From positions 1 to 39,176 of the forward strand of contig JAKAAG010000008.1 of NCBI GenBank assembly GCA_021797085.1: a DNA stretch of 39,176 nt, in the 5' to 3' direction. The translations under genes and the position numbers were made by a program. The notes beneath the pieces were generated by a model. That model was not told the origin of the DNA. It ran no database searches and saw only the letters and a program-made list of their open reading frames with translations. Numbering within the stretch: the stretch's first letter is position 1; each line of letters opens with the position of its first letter. The DNA is from Nanobdellota archaeon (GTDB taxonomy: Archaea; Nanobdellota; Nanobdellia; Parvarchaeales; Parvarchaeaceae). Shown piece after piece: positions 31,351-39,176 of this stretch.

Positions 31351-33062
31351 ATTCCTTTGATTTTCCTTGTTTCGGATAGTGCTTCTTTATAGTCATCTGC
31401 AAGTTCTGAGGAGACATCATCAAACTTCATAACATCAGGCATGCTTATGTCAGTATAAAGAACGTCTCCATCAATTATGTTTCTGCCATAAACTGCGTCA
31501 TCTATGCTGATTGCGACCTTCTCCCCCTTTACTGCCTTGTTAAGCTTCATTTTATCTGATTCTATGTCTAAAATCCTGCCTATTCTTTCTCCTTTTGAAT
31601 TTATAACGGGGTAATTCGGTCGTATCTCTCCTGCTAATACTTCGACCCCAAACACGCAGGGGTTTGAACGGCGGAATATGTTTCCCTTTATAAAAACAAA
31701 CTTTGATGGAAGTTTCAGCCTTTCAAGTTTTTTCTCTAGATTCATGTTATTTAATTCTCTCTTAAATTCATTGTAACTATCAAACAAAGTGTATATTGAA
31801 TTTGCACTTATAATCTTTACACTGTATTCTTCAGCTATGCTTTCTGTCTGTCTTGATATGGGAACGTTAAAGCACATCAGTGCACCGCCATTTATGCTTG
31901 CAGTCGTTATATCTGTCTTTGACGGCTCGCCTATCTTTGTTTTCCCAACCTCTATTCCAAAGGAACTCGCTATATTTTTTATAGCATCTATACTCCCTAG
32001 GGAATCCGCGCACACTACTAACCCTTTGGTTTCATCGTTGTTTTGTCCAACATTTTCTGCGTTTATGTCTTCTATTATTTTCTTCTTTTCCTCTTCCGAT
32101 GAAAAAACGAGTATAGAAGTTCCTATCATTGCATTTGGTTCACGTAGAATAAGCCTTATAGGAGCAGTTGCTTCAATAGATGAAAGGCTTTCGTATTTAC
32201 CAAAATTCTCCCGGCTTTCTTCCAGGGGGATAAGACGCATAATTCCCTTTATCTTGTTTTCAGCTGGGCCGTCTGGAGTTTGCACTATCACTGAATCACC
32301 AACTGATATCTTTCCAGAATAAACAATTGCATCATATACTTTTCCAAGTCCTTTTATGTTCTTTTCCTCAAGTATTGCTGCACTATTTGATTCCTGCTTT
32401 TCAAGTTCCAAGTATCTTTGACTTAAGCCTATTATCATTACTATCAGGTCTTTTATCCCTATTCTATTGATGGATGACAATGGCACAACCGCTATCTCCT
32501 TTGTAAACTCCTTAACCCTGTCATATCTCTCTGCCTGAAAACCGTAGTTTGAAAAGTCAGAGATAATGTTGTATACTTTTTCATCAAGTTTCTGTGCATA
32601 CTCCTGATTCTGTTTCGATATAAAATCAATGAAGGAACTGTTCTCAATCTTGTAGAATCCCCTTATCGTATCTATCTTAGTGAGAGCTATTAAAAAAGGC
32701 GTCTTATAGGACTTCAATATCTCAATCGATTCTATTGTTTGATTTTGTATGCCTTCCGTTATATCCACAGTTAATATTGCTATATCAGCAATTGATGCCC
32801 CCCTTTTCCTTAATGTGACAAAGGCTTCATGGCCAGGAGAGTCAATGAATATTATGCTCGGAACCTTTATGTTTATATTGAACTTGGAGAGAAGATCGCT
32901 TGCTATCCCCTTTATTCTGTCTGTTGGCACTTCTGTTGAACCGATATTTTGGGTAAGTCCACCCGTTTCCTTATATGCATTCATTGTGTCTCTTATAGCA
33001 TCCATTATACTGGTTTTTCCTGCATCTACATGTCCTAAAAATGCGCATATCGGAGATCTCAT
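31347..33062 (-). CDS. infB: Translation initiation factor aIF5B
   Basis: A GTPase that promotes subunit joining in translation initiation. The 571-aa protein has G1 'GHVDAGKTS' (residues 10-18), a switch I region containing 'GGLTQNIGSTEVP', G3 'DSPGHEAF' (from residue 74), G4 'TKID' (128-131), then domain II, the alpha/beta domain III ('ADSLGSIDAIKNIASSFGIE') and beta domain IV. Length is slightly below the usual 590-600. No intein is present. It is transcribed after the dCTP deaminase-like gene (62-nt gap). Confidence 0.95.
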   Translation of the reverse strand: MRSPICAFLGHVDAGKTSIMDAIRDTMNAYKETGGLTQNIGSTEVPTDRIKGIASDLLSKFNINIKVPSIIFIDSPGHEAFVTLRKRGASIADIAILTVDITEGIQNQTIESIEILKSYKTPFLIALTKIDTIRGFYKIENSSFIDFISKQNQEYAQKLDEKVYNIISDFSNYGFQAERYDRVKEFTKEIAVVPLSSINRIGIKDLIVMIIGLSQRYLELEKQESNSAAILEEKNIKGLGKVYDAIVYSGKISVGDSVIVQTPDGPAENKIKGIMRLIPLEESRENFGKYESLSSIEATAPIRLILREPNAMIGTSILVFSSEEEKKKIIEDINAENVGQNNDETKGLVVCADSLGSIDAIKNIASSFGIEVGKTKIGEPSKTDITTASINGGALMCFNVPISRQTESIAEEYSVKIISANSIYTLFDSYNEFKRELNNMNLEKKLERLKLPSKFVFIKGNIFRRSNPCVFGVEVLAGEIRPNYPVINSKGERIGRILDIESDKMKLNKAVKGEKVAISIDDAVYGRNIIDGDVLYTDISMPDVMKFDDVSSELADDYKEALSETRKIKGI

Positions 33063-33124
33063 ATCTTTCCACCTTCAAATGTACTTTAATGAAGTTAATA
33101 GCTAATAAATTTACCTGTTTGAAT

Positions 33125-33964
33125 TTACTTGTAATGAGAATCTGATTTATTATAATCTTTTTTTACTTTTCCATGGATTTCATACTCTTGAATTTTTAGA
33201 AGCTTACCCTTCAAATTTATCTTCTGGGGCGAACCGCCTGTCATAAACAGACCAAATAAAGTTCCGGAATAACCAGGATCAACGTAGCTAACATTTATCT
33301 TTGAACCATAATCTGTACTATAAACTATTGCAGCATGTTTTGCATCTGAGTAATTCAATCTGCCATCAGAGATGTATTTAATAGGCGTGTTTTTATCAAC
33401 AACACAATCAATTGGAATATTTAAAAACAGCTCATCATCTCTAACGCCATTCGCAGGTGCAACTGCCTTATTGGCTAATGGATGGCGCATTTCTCTACCT
33501 TGAAAATAAAAACTCCTTGCAGGGTTATTACTGCCCTTTATAACAACTAATTGTACTATAGTATCGCCCCTTCTAACGTTAATGTTAAAGGGCCCATTTT
33601 CAAGAGAGCATTTTATATTTTCAGGTTTTGTTAACTCTCTCATAGAATAATTTCCGTCAGTTGGAGAAATATTTATTAAAGCACGAGAAAAGGAGCTTCT
33701 GGGTATTATGTAAAAACTATAATTTTTATTTGAATCTGTCCTTACACGTTCCAAGGTTTCTACGTAATACTTTGTTTTAGGTATTAAATGATACCATCCC
33801 TCAGAATCCGTATTAAGTTCATTTCCAAATTCATCGTATACCCTGCCTAATCTTAAATCAATGGATGCGGGCTTTATTTGCTGTTTTTCTACTTTTGGAT
33901 AAAACTCCAAAGTACCTTTTTTAAGAAGTTTCTCGAGTTTCGAATCAGACAATACTTTTCCCAT
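33125..33964 (-). CDS. dCTP deaminase / dUTPase-family protein
   Basis: A 279-aa member of the trimeric dUTPase/dCTP deaminase fold. I start at ATG 33964 instead of the TTG at 33982 because a TATA element lies about 25-30 nt upstream of the ATG. Motifs are 'QIKPASIDLRLG' (residues 29-40), 'IIPRSSFSRALI' and 'YVDPGYSGTLFGLF'. It is longer than the usual 160-205 residues, recalling two-domain dCTP deaminases. The catalytic Glu of deaminases (DPGxxG-x3-4-L-E) is not seen: the place reads 'TLFGLF'. It may be a dUTPase-like or non-catalytic version. Nucleotide-pool control is the likely area of function. Confidence 0.65.
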   Translation of the reverse strand: MGKVLSDSKLEKLLKKGTLEFYPKVEKQQIKPASIDLRLGRVYDEFGNELNTDSEGWYHLIPKTKYYVETLERVRTDSNKNYSFYIIPRSSFSRALINISPTDGNYSMRELTKPENIKCSLENGPFNINVRRGDTIVQLVVIKGSNNPARSFYFQGREMRHPLANKAVAPANGVRDDELFLNIPIDCVVDKNTPIKYISDGRLNYSDAKHAAIVYSTDYGSKINVSYVDPGYSGTLFGLFMTGGSPQKINLKGKLLKIQEYEIHGKVKKDYNKSDSHYK

Positions 33965-34047
33965 GGATGAATATGAACCCAAGCATATAAATACTTTACT
34001 ATCTACAAGTAGTATTAATATATGTATTTTATATTAGATGGAATAAT

Positions 34048-34060
34048 GTTTATATTTAAT
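34048..34060 (+). promoter_or_regulatory. TATA promoter of ndk
   Basis: 'gtttatatttaat' is centred about 24 nt before the ATG at 34078, implying a leaderless transcript. It lies in the AT-rich divergent spacer shared with the dCTP deaminase-like gene. Confidence 0.5.
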
Positions 34061-34077
34061 AAAAAAATATAGAATAC

Positions 34078-34725
34078 ATGGAAGAAATGTTGATATTACT
34101 TAAACCCGATGGAATGGTGAGAAGATACGCGGGTGCAAGAGCATTAAAAAGTATAGTAGAACTTGGAGTTAACATAAACTTTTTCCAGATATTAAAGCCT
34201 AAAAAGGAATTCCTTGCGGACAGACATTATGCAGAACATAAAGGAAAGTTCTTCTATGATAATTTAGTAAATTTCATGTCGGCCACTGAACTAGCAGTAA
34301 TAATCGCAAGTGGTGATAACGTAGTTGAAAAGGTAAGAACTTTGTTGGGAAAGACAATGTGCGAAAAGGCCGATCCGTTATCTATAAGAGGAAGGTACGG
34401 AACAACTAAAGGAATCAATTTAGTACATGCTTCCGACAGCAACGAAACTGCTGAGAAAGAAGTCAAGCTCTGGAAAGAGATTATAAACATTGAAGAAAAA
34501 GATTACAAAAAGGATATTATGGCTTACATAAGAACATATGAGAACTTTCCGATGATAGACTCTGTAAGATACAGAGAAATAAGCAAGGATTTAAGCGAGG
34601 GAAAGGTTTCAAAAGAAGAGGCTGAAAAAACAATAAACGAACTTCTAACAAAGGAAACCGACTTTGAAGAAGAGACAGTAAATAAATTACCTGCTTTGAT
34701 AACAGAAAACATACTTCTTGGCTGA
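34078..34725 (+). CDS. ndk: Nucleoside diphosphate kinase with C-terminal extension
   Basis: Transfers gamma-phosphate between nucleoside triphosphates and diphosphates. The 215-aa protein has the NDK core: 'LILLKPDGMVRR', 'HYAEHKGKFFYDNLVNFM', 'VRTLLGKTMCEKADPLSIRG' and the catalytic 'INLVHASDS' with phospho-accepting His117. The usual family length is about 150. Here roughly 70 extra residues follow, starting near 145, helical and Lys/Glu-rich ('EGKVSKEEAEKTINELL'), with no known domain. It adjoins genes for nucleotide sugars and dCTP/dUTP metabolism. Confidence 0.9.
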   Translation: MEEMLILLKPDGMVRRYAGARALKSIVELGVNINFFQILKPKKEFLADRHYAEHKGKFFYDNLVNFMSATELAVIIASGDNVVEKVRTLLGKTMCEKADPLSIRGRYGTTKGINLVHASDSNETAEKEVKLWKEIINIEEKDYKKDIMAYIRTYENFPMIDSVRYREISKDLSEGKVSKEEAEKTINELLTKETDFEEETVNKLPALITENILLG

Positions 34726-34788
34726 TTGTGCTCCAAAATTGAAGAAAGAAAGTATTAATATAAGTTTATTTCATCTAGCTTTTATATT

Positions 34789-35727
34789 ATGGCGGATGAA
34801 AGAATCGGCAAAGCCGTAATTCTAGCTGCCGGAAATGGCAGTCATCTTCGCCCATTTAGCAACTACGTTCCAAAACCATTTCTCCCCTATGCAGACAAAC
34901 CCATAATGTATCACCATATTAAAAGTCTGGCAGAAGCGGGTATAAAAGAAATTGTGGTTGTAACTAGAAGGGATGAGGATAATAACGGATCATTTAAGCT
35001 ACAAAATGAATACTTGAAAAATTTAAGCAAAGATCCTGAATTAAAGGACATAAATATAGAAATCGCATACCAAACAGAGGACCCTATAACAAAAAAGCCA
35101 AAGGGCACTGCCGATGCAATACTTGCTGCGGAAGACCAATTAAAAGGGCAGAATTACATAGTTATACTGGGAGATTTAATTATAGAAAGCGAAAATGGGA
35201 ATAATTATCTAAAAGAGATAATACGCCGTTTCAATGGTAGGCCAATGTTTTCTGCAGACAGTGTTAAAAAGGATGATGCCAAAAAAGGAGGATTTGTAAG
35301 GGGCAAGAAACTTGATGACATGCTTATAGAAATGGAAGAAGCTATAGAAAAACCTGACGATTACATTTTAGACTCAGCAAAAAGCGTTGATGACAGGTAT
35401 AATGTAATGTGGGGAGGGGTGTATATATTGAATAAAGACAGCATTAAATACTTAAAAGAAGTTGGGAAAGGAAAAGACAACGAATTAAATATAACCGATG
35501 CTATGTCCTTACAATGCAAAAAAGAAAATAAAAAGGCGTATGGCTTGCTTATAGATTCTAAAATTTACAAATGCAGGGACTTTGGCAGGATAGAACATTG
35601 GATAGACAACAACCTTGAAAAACAGAACTTGGAGAAATTTAAGAGTTCGCTTAAATTTTATAGCAAAGAATTTAGAGATCTTGTATATAAGTACGTACAG
35701 GAAAATTATAATATAGATTTACTTTAA
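34789..35727 (+). CDS. Sugar-phosphate nucleotidyltransferase (variant signature)
   Basis: A 312-aa GT-A-like NDP-sugar pyrophosphorylase of the GalU/RmlA superfamily. 'AVILAAGNGSHLRPFSNYVP' is the signature, but the normal G-T-R is G-S-H, so the Arg that contacts the phosphates is replaced by His. 'KGTADAILAAEDQL', 'VILGDLIIES' and 'WGGVYILNKDSI' follow as in active enzymes. It probably makes UDP-hexose, and its GalT neighbour needs UDP-glucose. It is convergent with galT (9-nt overlap). Confidence 0.8.
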   Translation: MADERIGKAVILAAGNGSHLRPFSNYVPKPFLPYADKPIMYHHIKSLAEAGIKEIVVVTRRDEDNNGSFKLQNEYLKNLSKDPELKDINIEIAYQTEDPITKKPKGTADAILAAEDQLKGQNYIVILGDLIIESENGNNYLKEIIRRFNGRPMFSADSVKKDDAKKGGFVRGKKLDDMLIEMEEAIEKPDDYILDSAKSVDDRYNVMWGGVYILNKDSIKYLKEVGKGKDNELNITDAMSLQCKKENKKAYGLLIDSKIYKCRDFGRIEHWIDNNLEKQNLEKFKSSLKFYSKEFRDLVYKYVQENYNIDLL

Positions 35728-36699
35728 AGCGGCCCTAAACATTTCGGCGTATTTCTCAGGAAACAATTGGTTTGTATTAAATCCTGCAAATTCTACCGCC
35801 GCAAATGTAATAACCCTTGGATATATCTCCACATGAAAATGGAAGCTATTGTCTGACTTTAGCTCATGGAACAGCAAATTGTAGGAAAGCTTGCCGAATA
35901 GAATGTCATTCGTCTTTATAACCTCTGAAAGAATATCCACAAAATCAGATTTCTCCTGATCGGATAAAAGGCCTACATAATTTAAATGCCTTTTTGGCAG
36001 GATAACCGACTCTGAGCTCATCTTTGATCCGAAGGGCGCAAAAGCGATAAAACTCTCATTTTCGGCTAACAACCTTTCTCTTTCGTGGTTAATAGCATAC
36101 TCATACAAACACTCTTTATTTTTATCATAAAATTCCTTTATCTTTGCTTGCTCTTCCCTAATGGTTTTTGGTATTTCCTCAAATGCCATTATCTGGCTAT
36201 GGGAATGGGATAAGCTGGCACCGCTTCTTGGACCTTCATTCTTAAAAGCATACACATATTTTATCCGGTCTTTTGAATACAGTACTTCTTCCCTTTCTAT
36301 TATTGCATCTAGCCAGCGCAGATAATCCTCTCTCTGCAATTGCGAAAACCTTACATTGTGCAAGGGCGTTTCAAATACAACCTCGCAGTAGCCAAAAGCA
36401 GGTTCTTCCTTTAGAAAGCTGTTCTCAGGAGCAAAATCAAATTGCGGTGAAAGCATCGGAAACTTGTTTTCTATAACTTTCAATTTCCAGGAATGCTCAT
36501 CGCCCCCTACAAGTTTTATCGTTTTGTTCAGGCTTTCCTTCCCATATTCAAATGGACACTTGGAAACATCAGATTCCCACTTGTCTTCTGAAAGATTATA
36601 AAAATCTGCAGGCTTATTGTTTCGTACACTTGAGAATATGACTTTTGTCCCTGTTCTATAGTCGACTCTTATCTCATCTCCTCGGTTCTCATTTGACAT
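35719..36699 (-). CDS. galT: Galactose-1-phosphate uridylyltransferase
   Basis: A Leloir-pathway enzyme exchanging UMP between UDP-glucose and galactose 1-phosphate. The 326-aa protein has two HIT-like halves. The catalytic motif is 'GASLSHSHSQIMAF', with nucleophile His167 in H-x-H-x-Q; the common form is HPHxQ. The second half has 'VILPKRHLNYVG' and 'FHFHVEIYPR'. The early part 'FSSVRNNKP', 'CPFEYGKES' also matches. It points back at the pyrophosphorylase gene. It may feed galactose units into the surface glycans. Confidence 0.88.
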   Translation of the reverse strand: MSNENRGDEIRVDYRTGTKVIFSSVRNNKPADFYNLSEDKWESDVSKCPFEYGKESLNKTIKLVGGDEHSWKLKVIENKFPMLSPQFDFAPENSFLKEEPAFGYCEVVFETPLHNVRFSQLQREDYLRWLDAIIEREEVLYSKDRIKYVYAFKNEGPRSGASLSHSHSQIMAFEEIPKTIREEQAKIKEFYDKNKECLYEYAINHERERLLAENESFIAFAPFGSKMSSESVILPKRHLNYVGLLSDQEKSDFVDILSEVIKTNDILFGKLSYNLLFHELKSDNSFHFHVEIYPRVITFAAVEFAGFNTNQLFPEKYAEMFRAALK

Positions 36700-36731
36700 A
36701 ATATAAGTAGTTATTGGGGGATTATAAAAAT

Positions 36732-37760
36732 TTACATTACCGTAGTTTTACCTACAACCCTCAAAAATCTTATCGGAAGGTCTTTGTTTATGAGTATCAT
36801 CTTATCATTTTCGTCAAAGCAAAAATTCTTATCCGCAATAAAATGAGCGGTTAACTTGTCGTTCTCGCGCTTTACAGCGCTTAAAGTTACAACAATGTTT
36901 TGCCAGTTCAATATTAAATTAAGCTTTACATCATCTTTTATTTCTTGCTTGTACAAGGGGCTTACATTTACTGTTAGCTCACCTTCTTTTATGTCTTTGA
37001 AACTTCCTTTCTTTCTTATCTCAACTCCTCTTGGCAAATCCCAAGGCCACACGCCCTTTATTGCAACTCCTACTCTATCTCCTGCTTCTGCAGACTGCAC
37101 GTCTTCCTGATTTATCTGGATAGAATTTATAGAAATGTCTTTTGTAAAGGGTGTTGGAGCGATTACGCCTTCAGAGTGTATGCCTATCTTTCCAGTTGGC
37201 ATCGTTCCAACTGCGACTGACATGCCCTTTGACTCAAAAGCGTGGTCTATCAATATTTTGAAAGGCTTCTGTATATTGTCTGGATCATAGGAAAAACCAG
37301 AAACCTTTGCCCTTATATCTGCCATACTCTGATCATTGTTTATATCAACAACCATTATCTCGAAGTTTTCCATCGAAGTTCCTTTTATTATTGCAGACAA
37401 CTGCTTTTCCAGTTTCTCTATGTCGGCAGCGGTGGATATGTCCGCTTTTGTTATGCATATTAAGCCTTGTTTAATACCTATTGAACTTGCCATTATTATC
37501 TGTTCACCGACTTGAAGGTTCACGCCGTTTTCAGGAGAAACGCAGAATATTATCGCATCCGATAATGTTAGAACTGAAGCTAATGTAATTGGGTTGTCCA
37601 TGTCACCGGGAGTATCTATCAAAGTGACATTCTTTCCACCATACTTAAAGAAAAAGAAAGAGACATCTTCCTCCGCGCCTTTCCTTTGCTGCAGCTTATT
37701 TACAAGAGTTGACTTTCCAGACCTATATGGACCTATTACGCTTACTGTTAACGAATTCAT
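36732..37760 (-). CDS. EF-Tu/SelB-like archaeal GTPase
   Basis: A 342-aa translational-type GTPase. G1 is 'GPYRSGKST' (10-18), G3 'DTPGD' (49-53), G4 'ITKAD'. A beta-barrel domain II follows ('MSVAVGTMPTGKIGIHSEGV', 'VQSAEAGDRVGVAIKG') and then a domain III. It resembles the archaeal EF-1A/SelB-related family present in organisms without selenocysteine. The catalytic His of 'DxPGH' is Asp here and switch I is very short, so GTP hydrolysis may be slow or differently activated. The role on the ribosome is unknown. It is followed by galT after 32 nt, possibly one transcript. Confidence 0.75.
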   Translation of the reverse strand: MNSLTVSVIGPYRSGKSTLVNKLQQRKGAEEDVSFFFFKYGGKNVTLIDTPGDMDNPITLASVLTLSDAIIFCVSPENGVNLQVGEQIIMASSIGIKQGLICITKADISTAADIEKLEKQLSAIIKGTSMENFEIMVVDINNDQSMADIRAKVSGFSYDPDNIQKPFKILIDHAFESKGMSVAVGTMPTGKIGIHSEGVIAPTPFTKDISINSIQINQEDVQSAEAGDRVGVAIKGVWPWDLPRGVEIRKKGSFKDIKEGELTVNVSPLYKQEIKDDVKLNLILNWQNIVVTLSAVKRENDKLTAHFIADKNFCFDENDKMILINKDLPIRFLRVVGKTTVM

Positions 37761-37835
37761 ATCTTTTGTATAAAGAATGGTAAATTTAAATAAGTTTCTA
37801 TTAATATGGATTTATAAAGTAGTTATAATTCTAAA

Positions 37836-39176
37836 TTAAGACAGGCTACCTATTGTTACTGAAGGCATATTCCCGTTAGGTGGATAAGTTCTTGTATCTA
37901 ACCAAGTTACATTGACTTCACTTCCACTAACTGGGCCGCAACCGCCCCCATTCCTAAAAAGTATTGCCTTTAATGGTATGCTTTCAGGATTCACATTTAA
38001 TTCGGAGGTATAATTAAGCAAATAACTCATTTTTGTCCCGGTATTGATAAGAGAAAAAACATCTGTGCCGCCTATTAATGCAGTGCTATTATAAAAATCT
38101 TGGGCAGCTTGGCTAACATTTCCATACTGGTAATATTTCCAAGAAGTTGGAGAATTTTGCCATTGGGCCCATCCAGCGCTTGACCCATACTTTGGAGTAA
38201 TATTGTACCATCCTAGTATTGTCCATCCGCAATAACGAGCGGGATTTGAGATATAATTACCATTCCAATCAAGAACATTAGGCAAAGAGAAATTTTCCTT
38301 ATTATAATAAAATTCAACCCCTACTCCATTCGGGCTGTAATCTATTGTAAACCCATTATGAACCTGAACATATTTAGCTGTATCAGAGTAATTGGTAGTC
38401 CACCCCGTAGGATAAGAATTACCTTTAAAATTTTGGTAGTAATTAAAAACTACATTGCCATTGTCATATTCTCCATAAGTTGAACACTGAGCAGTATCGC
38501 TTGGATTTGAACAGGTTAACTGTGGCGCTTCGCCGGTATTAACCGAATTTAGAACGTTAGTAGAAGTTGAAAAGAAGTCCATTTCCACTGTAGCAGTAGT
38601 AAAGCTGCCTAACCTTAACCAGTAAACTACCGTTTGCGTGTTATTTGTTCCGTTCTCCCTCCAAGAAGGTATTATAGTGCCATTAGGATAGGTAAATTCT
38701 ATATTTGAAAGATTAGAAGCTGCATATGACTTGTAATTGTCCATGTTTATAACTGCCATTTGCTGGAATGGCGAAGGCGTTGTGGTTGAGGAAGTTATTG
38801 TCAATGGAAGATACTTTACTATAGGTTGCGAAGAGGAAGTTCCTGCTATTGTACCTGTTGAATTTGTTATTATGCTGCCTGCAGGAGTTGAATAGCTGTA
38901 CTGAAGCTTAGCTGATAAAGAATATTTTATGCCTGCAGAATTACATGCGACTGTAGGGATTAGAATTGTTGCTGTTTTGCCCGGATAAATTATTATAGGA
39001 GTTAGATTGTACTCTTTTGTTAAAGCTGTTGTGCCAGTATTTGAGGTTACATAGATTTTAGATATTGTTGCCGAAGTTGCTGTATCTGGTAGGCCCCCTC
39101 CTATTATTGCTACATAAAGACCTGCCGGGTTGCATATTGTTGATGAAATTGTGAACGGTGAAAAACCACTGCTTGT
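37836..39176 (-). CDS. Pilin-like surface protein with DUF2341-like domain (partial)
   Basis: The ORF-track start (a TTG at 38804) is artificial: the frame stays open for 124 more codons to the right window edge, giving 446 visible residues with the N-terminus beyond it. The new part begins 'TSSGFSPFTISSTICNPAG', matching the module found after the class III signal in the pilin-like proteins at 5670-6143 and 6327-6815, so an 'EYMMTYGWA'-type signal is expected just outside. The C-terminal 300 residues ('PFQQMAVINMDNYKSY', 'NIEFTYPNGTIIPSW', 'VVYWLRL') resemble DUF2341, a beta-sandwich often on adhesins. It has many N-x-S/T sites. Confidence 0.7.
   Translation of the reverse strand, partial: TSSGFSPFTISSTICNPAGLYVAIIGGGLPDTATSATISKIYVTSNTGTTALTKEYNLTPIIIYPGKTATILIPTVACNSAGIKYSLSAKLQYSYSTPAGSIITNSTGTIAGTSSSQPIVKYLPLTITSSTTTPSPFQQMAVINMDNYKSYAASNLSNIEFTYPNGTIIPSWRENGTNNTQTVVYWLRLGSFTTATVEMDFFSTSTNVLNSVNTGEAPQLTCSNPSDTAQCSTYGEYDNGNVVFNYYQNFKGNSYPTGWTTNYSDTAKYVQVHNGFTIDYSPNGVGVEFYYNKENFSLPNVLDWNGNYISNPARYCGWTILGWYNITPKYGSSAGWAQWQNSPTSWKYYQYGNVSQAAQDFYNSTALIGGTDVFSLINTGTKMSYLLNYTSELNVNPESIPLKAILFRNGGGCGPVSGSEVNVTWLDTRTYPPNGNMPSVTIGSLS

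Noticed and set aside
31789-32322. 177-aa plus-strand ORF
   Set aside because: It lies wholly within infB on the opposite strand, whose protein has all GTPase motifs; the ORF has no recognisable domain.
36732-37760. SelB gene implying selenocysteine use
   Set aside because: The typical SelB domain IV, SECIS-like elements and in-frame UGA genes are not seen; the protein is shorter and belongs to the SelB-like side family.
38493-38804. TTG at 38804 as start of the last minus-strand gene
   Set aside because: The frame is open upstream to the window edge and encodes a conserved pilin module, so the TTG is an internal Leu codon.
1-39176. CRISPR array, insertion sequence, provirus or attachment site
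   Set aside because: I saw no regularly spaced direct repeats, no transposase or integrase, and the single tRNA is not followed by a duplicated 3' end.

Overview
The window is an AT-rich, very compact stretch of archaeal chromosome. The archaeal markers are TFB, aIF5B, GINS51, a Hef-type helicase, SecF-before-SecD gene order, L15e, L35Ae, Trm1, a tRNA-Thr without encoded CCA, TATA boxes about 25 nt upstream of many starts, and many proteins with archaeal class III (archaellin/pilin-type) signal peptides. Small genes, reduced versions of core proteins (short L15e, a PP-loop protein lacking its P-loop), stop codons overlapping between convergent genes and the family beginning 'EYMMTYGWA' suggest a small-genome DPANN lineage of the ARMAN type (Parvarchaeota/Micrarchaeota). 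That placement is inference; no 16S gene is present.

Layout. 0-5.6 kb: metabolic and stand-alone genes (MDR reductase, TraB/Tiki-like protein, HAD phosphatase, RMD1/YagE-like membrane protein, HExxH putative peptidase, bacterial-type CoaD, Nudix hydrolase). 5.6-7.6 kb: three secreted pilin-like genes. 7.6-8.3 kb: an unassigned, possibly nuclease-like gene. 8.4-13.3 kb: a tight plus-strand operon of secF, secD, a GalT-like degenerate protein, an exported protein, a membrane-anchored thioredoxin-like protein and a winged-helix protein. 13.3-15.5 kb: degenerate Ncs6/TtuA relative, MinD ATPase, zinc ribbon, unknown gene, tRNA-Thr(CGT). 15.6-20.2 kb: L15e embedded among pilin-like and cysteine-rich exported proteins. 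20.2-24.7 kb (minus): a 576-aa unknown protein followed by four overlapping tiny membrane peptides, then GINS51 and Hef helicase. 24.8-28.5 kb: nucleotidyltransferase-HEPN-like protein plus L35Ae, then Trm1, TFB and a small membrane protein. 28.6-39.2 kb: a pilin-like protein, then a sugar-nucleotide/glycosylation set (GT4, RHH-fused NDP-sugar pyrophosphorylase, a second pyrophosphorylase, GalT) interleaved with aIF5B, a dCTP deaminase-like protein, NDK and an EF-Tu-like GTPase. The window ends inside a large pilin-DUF2341-like surface protein.

How the genes fit together. Two themes dominate. One is core information processing (replication, transcription, translation, tRNA modification). The other is export and construction of the cell surface: the SecDF motor, a thioredoxin-fold protein for extracellular disulfides, many even-cysteine, Asn-X-Ser/Thr-rich exported proteins, class III signal pilins, and enzymes making activated sugars for glycans. 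The best candidates for an undescribed system are (a) the 576-aa protein with four tiny pilin-like peptides and (b) the cysteine-rich surface operon at 16.6-20.2 kb, which contains a similar tiny peptide.

There is no intergenic stretch longer than 300 bases once the small genes missing from the ORF track are added. I see no CRISPR array, insertion sequence, integrase or rRNA.
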